Positions 51,599 through 59,652 of a stretch of DNA of 64,000 bases are shown in pieces. Position 1 is the first letter of the stretch. The number at the start of each line of letters is the position of its first letter. Made by a program: the position numbers and the translations under genes. Source of the DNA: Aquitalea denitrificans (GTDB taxonomy: Bacteria > Pseudomonadota > Gammaproteobacteria > Burkholderiales > Chromobacteriaceae); NCBI RefSeq assembly GCF_009856625.1, contig NZ_CP047241.1:4154001-4218000 (forward strand). Direction: 5' to 3'. The notes beneath the pieces are model-generated. The model saw nothing but the letters and a program-made list of their open reading frames with translations. It was not told the origin of the DNA and made no database searches.

Positions 51599-52297
51599 CT
51601 AGCGCAACACCGCCTCCATGGCAGCAGCGGCCAGTACTGCCGTGGTATCCACAGCCACCATGCCGCAATTGGCAGCATCCAGCACCAGCGGTAGCTCGGT
51701 GCATGCCAGGGCCACGCCATCACAGCCCTGCCCGCGCAGCGTGTCCACCACCTGTAGCAACTGCTGCAGGCTGTCGGCCCCCACCTTGCCTGCAGGTACC
51801 AGCTCCTCAAAAATCACCCGCTGGACAATGGCCTGACCGGCCTCGTCGGGAATGTATTCTTCCACCCCGACCGCCGCCAGCGGCGCACGGTAAAGATGCG
51901 ACTGCATGGTCCAGCGGGTTCCCAACACACCAACCCGACGCAAGCCCTGCTGCCGGCATTTTTCCGCCACCACGTCCAGCATGCTGATGACCGGCAAGGG
52001 TGCACGCTGGCGGATACCATCAATGCAGCAATGCACGGTATTGGCCGGAATCACGGCCACTTGCGCACCGGCAGCCGCCAGTCGCTGCAGGGATGCCACG
52101 ATGGAATCCTCGACAATATCCCAGCGTGCCTGCAACTGGGCGGCATGCACCACGCCGAAGTCAGGCTGGTCCAGCACGAAGCGCGGATGATGGTGATGGC
52201 CACCGCACAAGCTGGCTGACAAGCGGTGCATTTTCGCCAGGCAATCCAGCGCACCGGGAACGGTGACGCCGGCAATACCGATGACTGTGTTATTCAT
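51599..52297 (-). CDS. Asp/Glu racemase-family protein lacking one catalytic residue
   Basis: 232-residue member of the aspartate/glutamate racemase superfamily, two similar alpha/beta lobes. The second catalytic Cys is present (C199 in ALACTELPL), but the first site reads P-A85-N-T-V-H, where Cys (or Thr in E. coli YgeA) is expected. With Ala there, one of the two acid/base residues is missing; a one-sided or altered reaction, or a binding role, is possible. It lies 143 nt upstream of the DeoR-family start on the same strand and 15 nt after the EAL gene, so it may be co-transcribed with the latter. Confidence 0.82.
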   Translation of the reverse strand: MNNTVIGIAGVTVPGALDCLAKMHRLSASLCGGHHHHPRFVLDQPDFGVVHAAQLQARWDIVEDSIVASLQRLAAAGAQVAVIPANTVHCCIDGIRQRAPLPVISMLDVVAEKCRQQGLRRVGVLGTRWTMQSHLYRAPLAAVGVEEYIPDEAGQAIVQRVIFEELVPAGKVGADSLQQLLQVVDTLRGQGCDGVALACTELPLVLDAANCGMVAVDTTAVLAAAAMEAVLR

Positions 52298-52312
52298 GGG
52301 GGATGTGTCTCT

Positions 52313-53899
52313 TCAGGAATGGGCATCAGTCATGGTCTTGCTGACTGCTTGCGAGGTGACATTATGCCATTCAGGACACGACAGGAAATCGGTAATCGAC
52401 ATCGGCCTGGCATAGCGGTAGCCCTGCAACAAATGGGCACCGTGCCGGCATAGATAGTCCTCCTGCTGCAGGGTTTCCACACCTTCGGCCACCACGGCCA
52501 GGCCCAGCTTGGCCGCCAGTTGCAGAATACTGTCCAGGATATCTGCCGACAGGCTGTCACTGCCGATACCGGCCACAAAGCTGCGGTCGACTTTCAGCTC
52601 ATCAACATCCAGTTTCTGCAAATAGGACAAGCTGGAATGCCCGGTGCCGAAATCATCGATGGCAATGCGCACACCCAGATCATGCAGTTGCTGTAACTGG
52701 GCATCGGTTTGCGGACCGGTAGTAATCAGCTCGCGCTCGGTCAACTCCAGGGTCAGCAGGATGTTGCCAGGCGGGAATGCCGACAGGAAGGCAGCGCAGT
52801 CGGCCGGCAAGGAGCCATCCGCCACATAGGCGGCACTGACATTGATGCTGATCTGAAAACCAGCGGGCAAGGAGAGCATGCCCAGTTGCGCGGCAGTCTG
52901 CTGCATCAGCGAGCGAGTCATGGCCACGATATGGCCGGTGCTTTCGGCAAAGGGGATGAACAGCTCCGGCAGCACCATGCCATCAACCGGATGCTGCCAG
53001 CGCATCAGCACCTCCACCCCGCACCACTGCAGATGCTGGGTATCAACCAGTGGTTGCAGATAAGGAATGAACTCCTGCTGGCGCACCGCCCGTTGCAATT
53101 CGCGGCTGGGTGCGCCGCTGCGCAGCAGCAGGCGATGAAAGCTCCAACTGAAGGTAGCACTGAACAGTAGCAGCAAAATGAGCTGATCCGGTTCCTGACT
53201 CAGCCGTTCCATCAACAAGTTGGTCATGGAGTAGTCCATGACAATGGCCAGCGGATAATTCGCCGAGTTCAGACTGCGCTGCTGCCAGTAAGGGCGGTCC
53301 GGCGGCGAAGTCATGCCGCCTTCTTCATCCAGCCAGCGGTCGCCAACATGCAGGTAAAACCAGGTTTCCTGCTCCAGATGCGCCAGTCTGTCCTTGAGAT
53401 AATCACTATCCACCACGACCTGGATGCCGTTTACATCGCCACGCTTTGCCTCCAGCCACAACATCAGCAAGGGATGCCAGGGCGATAGCCGGTTACCGCG
53501 CCATAATTGCAGCCGCTCCTCACGCGGGTACTCCTGCGAATACACCGGTGCATGCCAGCCAATCACCGAATCGCAATACACCCTGCCCTCGTGATCAATC
53601 AGCCGCATCGAACGGACATAGGGCTGGATGGTGACCATGCGGCGTATTTCCGGGTAGATGGCATGACAGTCCAGATTGGGCTGCTGCAACATGGTCTCGC
53701 CGGTTTTCTGTGCCTGTTCCAGTATGTACTCGATCTTTTTCAGCTTGAAGGCATGTTGGGTCTCCAGCGTGTGCTGTATACCCGAATAAAACTGGTAAAG
53801 CATCAACAGGCCGCCCAGCATGAACAAGGCCAGCCCGGGCAGCATGGTGAGTATGATGCGCTGGCTGCGCCCCAGCGGCTCGAGGGAAGGTAATTGCAC
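52313..53899 (-). CDS. CSS-motif EAL c-di-GMP phosphodiesterase (PdeC-like)
   Basis: 528-residue membrane phosphodiesterase with two membrane segments (about 16-38 and 235-255) around a periplasmic CSS-type domain containing a CDS tripeptide (VYCDSVIGW) and a second Cys (LDCHAIYP); in E. coli PdeC the length is identical and cysteines in this domain sense periplasmic redox state through a disulfide. The cytosolic EAL domain (about 265-515) keeps E-V-L-x-R, ELTEREL, DDFGTGHSSLSYL, LKVD and AEGVET, so it is probably active. Confidence 0.9.
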   Translation of the reverse strand: MQLPSLEPLGRSQRIILTMLPGLALFMLGGLLMLYQFYSGIQHTLETQHAFKLKKIEYILEQAQKTGETMLQQPNLDCHAIYPEIRRMVTIQPYVRSMRLIDHEGRVYCDSVIGWHAPVYSQEYPREERLQLWRGNRLSPWHPLLMLWLEAKRGDVNGIQVVVDSDYLKDRLAHLEQETWFYLHVGDRWLDEEGGMTSPPDRPYWQQRSLNSANYPLAIVMDYSMTNLLMERLSQEPDQLILLLLFSATFSWSFHRLLLRSGAPSRELQRAVRQQEFIPYLQPLVDTQHLQWCGVEVLMRWQHPVDGMVLPELFIPFAESTGHIVAMTRSLMQQTAAQLGMLSLPAGFQISINVSAAYVADGSLPADCAAFLSAFPPGNILLTLELTERELITTGPQTDAQLQQLHDLGVRIAIDDFGTGHSSLSYLQKLDVDELKVDRSFVAGIGSDSLSADILDSILQLAAKLGLAVVAEGVETLQQEDYLCRHGAHLLQGYRYARPMSITDFLSCPEWHNVTSQAVSKTMTDAHS

Positions 53900-53944
53900 G
53901 GCATCTCCAATGGCAAACCATTTCAGGTCCCACTGTAGGCCAAT

Positions 53945-53969
53945 AAAAAACCGCCGATAGCGGCGGTTT
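53945..53969 (-). terminator. Rho-independent terminator for argH
   Basis: A 9-bp stem aaaccgccg / cggcggttt with loop ATAG, with six As on the plus strand giving a U-tract on the minus-strand transcript, 22 nt beyond the argH stop. Confidence 0.88.
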
Positions 53970-53991
53970 GGTTTGAAAGTGTATTAACTGA

Positions 53992-55374
53992 TCAACTTGC
54001 CAGTCTTGCCTTGTGGCGGGCAATCTGGGCGCGTACCTGATTTGGCGCAGTTCCACCGACATGGTCACGCTGGGCCAGGCTGCCCTCAGGTGTCAGCACC
54101 TGATAGATGTCCTGCTCGATCAGCTTGCTGAACTGTTGCAGCTCTGCCAGCGACAGGTCGGCCAGATCCACGCCACGGCCTTCGGCGTAGCGCACACTCA
54201 GGGCCACCACTTCGTGGCTGTCGCGGAAAGGCAGGCCTTTTTTCACCAGGTAGTCGGCCAGGTCGGTGGCGGTGGCAAAGCCCTGCAGCACGGCAGCGCG
54301 CATGGCTTCCGGCTTCACGGTAACGCCACGCATCATGTCGGCGTAGATGCGCAGGGTGTCGATCAGGGTGTCCACGGTGTCAAACAAGGGTTCCTTGTCT
54401 TCCTGATTGTCCTTGTTGTAGGCCAGCGGCTGCGCCTTCATCAGGGTGACCAGGGCAATCAGGTGGCCCACCACGCGGCCGGATTTGCCGCGTACCAGTT
54501 CCGGCACGTCCGGGTTTTTCTTCTGCGGCATGATGGAGCTGCCGGTGCAGAAGCGGTCGGCGATGTCGATGAAGCCGACGCGCGGGCTCATCCACAGGAT
54601 CAGCTCTTCGGACAGGCGGCTCAGGTGCACCATCACCAGGCTGGCGGCGGCGGTGAATTCAATGGCGAAGTCACGGTCGGACACGGCGTCCAGCGAGTTG
54701 TGGCACACATCGTCAAAACCCAGCAGCTGGGCGGTGTAATGACGGTCGATGGGGAAGGTGGTGCCGGCCAGTGCGGCAGCACCCAGCGGCAGGCGGTTGA
54801 CGCGCTTGCGGCAGTCGGTCATGCGTTCGGCGTCGCGCGCCAGCATTTCCACGTAGGCCAGCATGTGGTGGCCAAAGGTCACCGGCTGGGCTACTTGCAG
54901 GTGGGTGAAGCCCGGCATCACGGTATCAGCGTGTTGTTCGGCCAGCTCCAGCAGGCTGGTTTGCAGTTCGGCAATGAAGCCGACAATGGCGTCAATCTGC
55001 GCGCGCAGCCACAGGCGGATGTCGGTGGCCACCTGGTCGTTACGCGAACGGCCGGTGTGCAGGCGCTTGCCGGCATCACCGATCTTGTCGGTCAGGCGAC
55101 GTTCCACATTCATGTGCACGTCTTCCAGATCCACACTCCACTCCAGGCGACCGGCGCGGATGTCGTCCAGGATTTCAGCCATGCCACGTCGGATTGCCGC
55201 CACATCGTCGTCGGACAGCACGCCAGCCTTGTTCAGCATGGTGGCGTGAGCCAGCGAGCCTTCGATGTCGAATTCGGCCAGACGTTTGTCGAAGTCGATC
55301 GAGGCGGTGTATTTCTTGACGAGTTCGGAAACCGGTTCGCTGAAGCGACCGGACCAGGCATGGCTTTCTTGCAT
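53992..55374 (-). CDS. argH: Argininosuccinate lyase
   Basis: Last step of arginine synthesis: splits argininosuccinate into arginine and fumarate. The 460-residue sequence matches E. coli ArgH (457 aa) and holds HTGRSRNDQVATD, TMPGFTHLQVAQPV (catalytic-loop region) and the fumarase/lyase signature GSSIMPQKKNPD with the active Ser. The start at 55374 (MQESHAWSGRF) is the normal family N-terminus; the longer frame adds an unrelated extension. Confidence 0.97.
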   Translation of the reverse strand: MQESHAWSGRFSEPVSELVKKYTASIDFDKRLAEFDIEGSLAHATMLNKAGVLSDDDVAAIRRGMAEILDDIRAGRLEWSVDLEDVHMNVERRLTDKIGDAGKRLHTGRSRNDQVATDIRLWLRAQIDAIVGFIAELQTSLLELAEQHADTVMPGFTHLQVAQPVTFGHHMLAYVEMLARDAERMTDCRKRVNRLPLGAAALAGTTFPIDRHYTAQLLGFDDVCHNSLDAVSDRDFAIEFTAAASLVMVHLSRLSEELILWMSPRVGFIDIADRFCTGSSIMPQKKNPDVPELVRGKSGRVVGHLIALVTLMKAQPLAYNKDNQEDKEPLFDTVDTLIDTLRIYADMMRGVTVKPEAMRAAVLQGFATATDLADYLVKKGLPFRDSHEVVALSVRYAEGRGVDLADLSLAELQQFSKLIEQDIYQVLTPEGSLAQRDHVGGTAPNQVRAQIARHKARLAS

Positions 55375-55488
55375 CTCGATGATTCCCTGCGGTGATTGTT
55401 CTGGGCTACCCCAAGGCAGCAGCGGCAATTATAGGGAAACCATCCCCGCAGAGCGAGTCGGGTCTTGCCCGGCTGTGGCATTACCGTG

Positions 55489-56412
55489 TCATGGCTGCTG
55501 CCTGCGGCCCAGACAGGCCACCAGATAATCGATCAGCACCCGCACCTTGAGCGGCAGATGACGATTGGATGGATACAACAGCCAGGCCATGCCACGGTAG
55601 GCGGTGGTGAATTCCCAGTCGTCCAGCACGGTGACAATCTGCCCGGCGTCCAGCCCCGCCCGGGCGGTAAATTGCGGCAGCGGCGCAATACCCAGGTGGG
55701 CCAGCACGCCCTGCAGGCGCAATTCGCTGTGATTGGTGGCATAGCGTCCACTCACCGCCACCGTCAGCTGTTCGCTGCCCCGCCGCAGCTGCCAGCGCTT
55801 GTCGCCCTCATGTTCGGCCAGATACAGGCACTGGTGCTGCGCCAGATCGCGCGGATGGTCGGGCCGGCCATGCTCGGCCAGATAGGACGGCGAGGCGCAC
55901 AGCAACTGGCGGATGGGCAGCAGCGGGCGGCCCGCCATGCCGGGTGGCGGGTTGTCACCCACCCGCACGGTGAGGTCCAGCCCGTCGGACAGCGGGTCGA
56001 CATCCCGGTCGCTGATGAACAGCTCCACATTCACCTGTGGATAAGCCGCCAGGAAGGCCGGTATCAGCGGTGCCACCACAAAGCGGCCAAAGGCCTTGGG
56101 CATGCTGACCCGCACCGTACCCTGCGGCTGGGCATGCTGTTGCTGGGCCAGCTGCACCGCCTCATCGGCGGCATCCAGCATGCTGCGGCAGCGCTGCAAT
56201 GTGGCGTGGCCCACCTCGGTCAGCCGCAGCTGCCGCGTGGTGCGCTCCAGCAGGCGCACGCCCAGTGCCGCTTCCAGCCTGGCCACCTGGCGGCTGAGTG
56301 CCGACGGCGTCATGCCCAGTTGCCGCGCGGCAGCGGAAAAACTGCCACGCTCCACCACCAGTACGAAGGCCGCCATGTCCGGCAGCAGTGCGATCAGTCC
56401 ATTTGTTCCCAT
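55489..56412 (-). CDS. LysR-family transcriptional regulator
   Basis: 307-residue LTTR with an N-terminal winged helix-turn-helix (about 10-65; GSFSAAARQLGMTPSALSRQVARLEAALG) and a substrate-binding domain. The start at 56412 gives the normal distance to the helix-turn-helix. It is divergently transcribed from an EamA transporter 89 nt away, which is the probable target. An 8-bp inverted repeat sits in the exact middle of the gap. Effector unknown. Confidence 0.92.
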   Translation of the reverse strand: MGTNGLIALLPDMAAFVLVVERGSFSAAARQLGMTPSALSRQVARLEAALGVRLLERTTRQLRLTEVGHATLQRCRSMLDAADEAVQLAQQQHAQPQGTVRVSMPKAFGRFVVAPLIPAFLAAYPQVNVELFISDRDVDPLSDGLDLTVRVGDNPPPGMAGRPLLPIRQLLCASPSYLAEHGRPDHPRDLAQHQCLYLAEHEGDKRWQLRRGSEQLTVAVSGRYATNHSELRLQGVLAHLGIAPLPQFTARAGLDAGQIVTVLDDWEFTTAYRGMAWLLYPSNRHLPLKVRVLIDYLVACLGRRQQP

Positions 56413-56439
56413 GGCGCAAAATTCCTGTTCCAGCAGCAC

Positions 56440-56473
56440 GGATTATCAAACACAAACAAGGCAATGATAATCC
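56440..56473. promoter_or_regulatory. Candidate LysR operator in the LysR/EamA gap
   Basis: GGATTATC (56440-56447) and GATAATCC (56466-56473) are perfect inverted repeats with an 18-nt spacer. They lie 27 nt from the LysR start and 28 nt from the EamA start, so the element is centred in the divergent promoter region, a typical LTTR binding-site location. Confidence 0.6.
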
Positions 56474-56501
56474 AGCCATTGCCCTCCCGTGAAAGTCCGT
56501 C

Positions 56502-57410
56502 ATGTCTGCCCCGCACGCCCTGCATCAACGTTATCCCTTCCTGCCGGATCTGGTCCTGCTGCTGGTGGCCATGGTGTGGGGCAGCAGCTACGGCCTGGCC
56601 AAACAGGCGCTGCTGTTCTACCCCGTCCTCGGCCTGCTGGCGCTGCGCTTCGGCCTGACCTTCATCCTGCTGCTGCCCGCCCAGCGGGCACTGGCCGATG
56701 CCGCCACCCGGCGCGCCACCGTGCTGGCTTCCCTGCCGCTGGGGGTGGGCCTGCTGGGCATTTTCCTGTGCGAAACCTATGGCGTGGCCCACACCAGCGC
56801 CGCCAATGCGGCGTTTCTGATCAGCCTGTGCCTGGTGCTGACACCTTTTGCCGAATGGCTGCTACTGGGGCAAAAGCCCGAAACCGATGCGCTGCTGGCT
56901 GCTGCGGTTTCGCTGTTTGGGGCCTGGCTGCTGAGTGGCGCGGCACATTTACAACTGAATGGCGGCGATCTGCTGATGCTGCTGGCAGCGGTATTGCGTG
57001 CCCTGGTCACCAGCCTGACCCGCCGCCTGACACACGCCAGACCGGTAGCCACGCTGGCGCTGACCGGCTTGCAAAGTCTGGTGATCTGTCTGGGCTGCCT
57101 GCTACTTGCCGCCGCGCAGGGCGGCCTGCCCACCTTGCCCAGCCAGCCGGCCTTCTGGGGCAATGTCCTTTATCTGGTGCTGTTCTGCACCCTGTTTGCC
57201 TTCTTCGCCATGAATTACGCACTACGCCACAGCAGCGCCACCAGAGTTGCTCTGCTGACCGGCAGTGAACCGGTATTCGGTGCAGCCTTTGCCGTGTTGT
57301 GGCTGGGCGAATCATTACCGCCTGCCAGTTGGCTGGGGGGTGGGCTGATGGTAGTGGCCAGCCTGTGGGCGGTACGTCCGCGCCGCACGCTGCAATTGTC
57401 TAGGGCTTGA
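56502..57410 (+). CDS. EamA-family (DMT) transporter
   Basis: 302-residue inner-membrane protein with ten predicted segments in two homologous EamA halves; first half begins LVLLLVAMVWGSSYGLAKQAL and includes TSAANAAFLISL, second half includes TSLTRRLTHARPVATLALT and SSATRVALLTGSEPVFGAAFAVLWLGE. DMT transporters export amino acids, metabolites or toxic compounds; the substrate is unknown. It is divergent from the LysR gene and likely controlled by it. Confidence 0.92.
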   Translation: MSAPHALHQRYPFLPDLVLLLVAMVWGSSYGLAKQALLFYPVLGLLALRFGLTFILLLPAQRALADAATRRATVLASLPLGVGLLGIFLCETYGVAHTSAANAAFLISLCLVLTPFAEWLLLGQKPETDALLAAAVSLFGAWLLSGAAHLQLNGGDLLMLLAAVLRALVTSLTRRLTHARPVATLALTGLQSLVICLGCLLLAAAQGGLPTLPSQPAFWGNVLYLVLFCTLFAFFAMNYALRHSSATRVALLTGSEPVFGAAFAVLWLGESLPPASWLGGGLMVVASLWAVRPRRTLQLSRA

Positions 57411-57454
57411 TCCACGCTGCTTATGCTCGCGGGGTAGCCGGGCAGCTTGCTATG

Positions 57455-58501
57455 ATGCAGGACACCACCCTGATTACCCTGCCCATGTACCAGCACCGTC
57501 AACCGCGCACCATTTTTGCCATCCCGGACTTCCGCAATCTGGGCGTGATGCTGCGCATTCTGTTATCGCTCAACCTGCTGCTGCTGTGCTCAGCCTTATT
57601 CCAGAATGATGGCGATACCTTGCTGCCACGCATCCTGGGCCGGGCCAGCTGGGCGGAACCATCCATGCTGCTCAGCCTTGGGCTGCTGGGGCTGCTGTCG
57701 CCCTGGCTGGCGCGGCGACGCCACGCCAGCACGCTGGTTGCCGCCATCAGCATGCTGTGCGTGGTGGTGCAGGACCGGCTACTCAACCCGCAGGATCTGC
57801 CCCGGCTGGACCGCCCGCTACTTGCCGGCCTGCTGGCCCTGCTGCTGCTGCACTACTTCAGCCTGCGCCAGCGCGCGCTGTCCCCGGCACTGGGCGAGGC
57901 ACGACTGGCTGCCCTGCAGGCACGCATTCGTCCGCACTTCCTGTTCAACAGCCTGAATGCGGCCATCGCGCTGATCCGCTCGCGGCCGGAAAAGGCGGAA
58001 ATGGTGCTGGAAAACCTGGCCGACCTGTTCCGCGCACAAATGGCCGACCCCGGTCGCACCTCTACGCTGGAGCGGGAAATCGAGCTGGCCAGGATGTATC
58101 TGGCCATCGAGAGCGAAAGGCTGGGCGCACGCCTGCACGTCAGCTGGCATATCGATGCCGCCCTGGATGCCAGCCTGCCGCCACTGCTACTGCAACCACT
58201 GGTGGAAAACGCCGTGCACCACGGTGTGGAACGCTGTGGCCTTGGCGGAGAAATCCGGGTGCGGGCGCAGATCAAGGGCGGGCAATTACTGCTGAGCGTC
58301 AGCAATCCACTATCCGCCAGCCCGGATGTGCCGCATCAGGGCAACCGCATGGCACTGGACAATCTGCGCGAACGGCTGGCGCTGTTTTACGATGCCGAGG
58401 CCTCGCTGCAGGTGGCCGAGGCCGATGGCCAGTACCACACCATGATCCGCCTGCCCTACCAGCCGGCAGACCCGGCAGGGCAGTCCCCCTTTTTCCGCTA
58501 G
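57455..58501 (+). CDS. LytS/AlgZ-type membrane sensor histidine kinase
   Basis: 348-residue kinase with several N-terminal membrane segments (about 30-150), then a His_kinase domain with phosphoacceptor region ARIRPHFLFNSLNAAIALI and an ATP-binding domain with the N box LVENAVHHGV. This resembles AlgZ/FimS, which pairs with the LytTR regulator AlgR; in pseudomonads algZ also lies near argH. No response regulator is adjacent here: the next gene is a TMEM175-like channel 18 nt away. ATGs at 57452 and 57455 lie inside a TATGAT sequence that looks like a -10, so ATG 57485 is an alternative start. Confidence 0.88.
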   Translation: MQDTTLITLPMYQHRQPRTIFAIPDFRNLGVMLRILLSLNLLLLCSALFQNDGDTLLPRILGRASWAEPSMLLSLGLLGLLSPWLARRRHASTLVAAISMLCVVVQDRLLNPQDLPRLDRPLLAGLLALLLLHYFSLRQRALSPALGEARLAALQARIRPHFLFNSLNAAIALIRSRPEKAEMVLENLADLFRAQMADPGRTSTLEREIELARMYLAIESERLGARLHVSWHIDAALDASLPPLLLQPLVENAVHHGVERCGLGGEIRVRAQIKGGQLLLSVSNPLSASPDVPHQGNRMALDNLRERLALFYDAEASLQVAEADGQYHTMIRLPYQPADPAGQSPFFR

Positions 58502-58519
58502 CCACTCACGGAGCCAGAC

Positions 58520-59095
58520 ATGGGCAAAAACCGGCTGGAAGCCTTTAGTGACGGCGTCATCGCCATCATCATCACCATCATGGTGCTGGAGTTGAAAGTC
58601 CCGCACGACACCAGCCTGACGGCATTGACCGCCCTGTGGCCGGTGTTCCTGAGCTATGTGCTGAGCTTTGTCTATGTCGGCATCTATTGGAACAACCACC
58701 ACCATTTCTATCATGTGGTGCGCCAGGTGGATGGACGCGTGTTGTGGGCCAATCTGCACCTGCTGTTCTGGCTGTCGCTGCTGCCGTTTGTCACCGGCTG
58801 GATGGGCGAGAACCACATGGCGGCGCTGCCGGTGGCACTGTACGGCGTGGTGCTGCTGATGGCCGCACTGGCCTGGTACCTGATGCAGCGGACCTTGCTG
58901 TGCGTACCGGGCAATCGCGAGGTGCTCAGCCAGGCACTGGGTCGTGATATCAAGGGCCGCTTGTCACCACTGTTCTATCTGAGCGGCATTGCCCTGTCGT
59001 TTTATTCCACAACCCTGGCGGCCACGGTATATGCACTGATGGCCCTGTGGTGGCTGGTACCCGACCGGCGCATGGAGCACGCCGTCCGTCAGTAA
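58520..59095 (+). CDS. TMEM175-family (DUF1211) potassium-channel-like protein
   Basis: 191-residue protein with about six membrane helices. The N-terminal RLEAFSDGVIAI is the FSD signature of TMEM175/DUF1211, whose first helix lines the pore; YWNNHHHF and a second helical half follow. Bacterial TMEM175 proteins form tetrameric potassium-permeable channels without a classical selectivity filter. It starts 18 nt after the LytS-type kinase, so co-expression is likely; no functional link between the families is known to me. Confidence 0.9.
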   Translation: MGKNRLEAFSDGVIAIIITIMVLELKVPHDTSLTALTALWPVFLSYVLSFVYVGIYWNNHHHFYHVVRQVDGRVLWANLHLLFWLSLLPFVTGWMGENHMAALPVALYGVVLLMAALAWYLMQRTLLCVPGNREVLSQALGRDIKGRLSPLFYLSGIALSFYSTTLAATVYALMALWWLVPDRRMEHAVRQ

Positions 59096-59247
59096 ATCTG
59101 ACCTGCCGATCTGGCGGTGCTGCGACAGCTTTGCCGCAATCTCTCCGAAATCATCCCGGCTTGAATAAGCTGTCGCGGCAAGCAGAGGCTCGTCCGGCAG
59201 AACCCACCACCTGCCGGTGGTGGATTGCCGCAAGACGACTGGTCGGC

Positions 59248-59598
59248 TTATTTGAGCGTGGCCAGATAATTGACAATTGCTGCTCGCTGGCTGGCATCCG
59301 GCACCCCGGCAAACGGCATGGTATTACCGGGTACTGCTTGTTGCGGATTGGCCAGATAGGCAGCCAGATTGGTCTTGTCCCAGCTCTTGCCGTAAGTCTT
59401 CATCGCCCGGCTGTAGCGAAAACCGGGGAAACTCCCCGCCTTACGCCCCATGATGCCTTTCAGGCTGGGGCCGACGCCATTGCTGCCGGTTACGCTGTGA
59501 CAGGCAGCGCACTGGGCAAACGCAGCAGGCGCAGTAGCCGGACTGGCAGCAAATACCGACACCGGCAGCAGGGCAGCAACAAACAGGATGGTACGCAT
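59248..59598 (-). CDS. Small mono-heme cytochrome c
   Basis: 116-residue class I cytochrome c with a signal peptide (cleavage near FAA-S, residue 18) and one heme site C30-AAC-H34, followed by NGVGPSLKGIMGRK and the Met ligand in GNTMPFAGVPD. It resembles c550/c552-type soluble cytochromes. It follows the GMC oxidoreductase gene by 54 nt and probably accepts electrons from it. The start at 59598 (MRTILFVA) gives a normal signal peptide and has a GGAGA ribosome binding site. Confidence 0.9.
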   Translation of the reverse strand: MRTILFVAALLPVSVFAASPATAPAAFAQCAACHSVTGSNGVGPSLKGIMGRKAGSFPGFRYSRAMKTYGKSWDKTNLAAYLANPQQAVPGNTMPFAGVPDASQRAAIVNYLATLK

Positions 59599-59652
59599 GG
59601 GAATCTCCTTTGGAGTAGACAAAGGCCGCACCATGCGGGCGGCCTGACTGCA

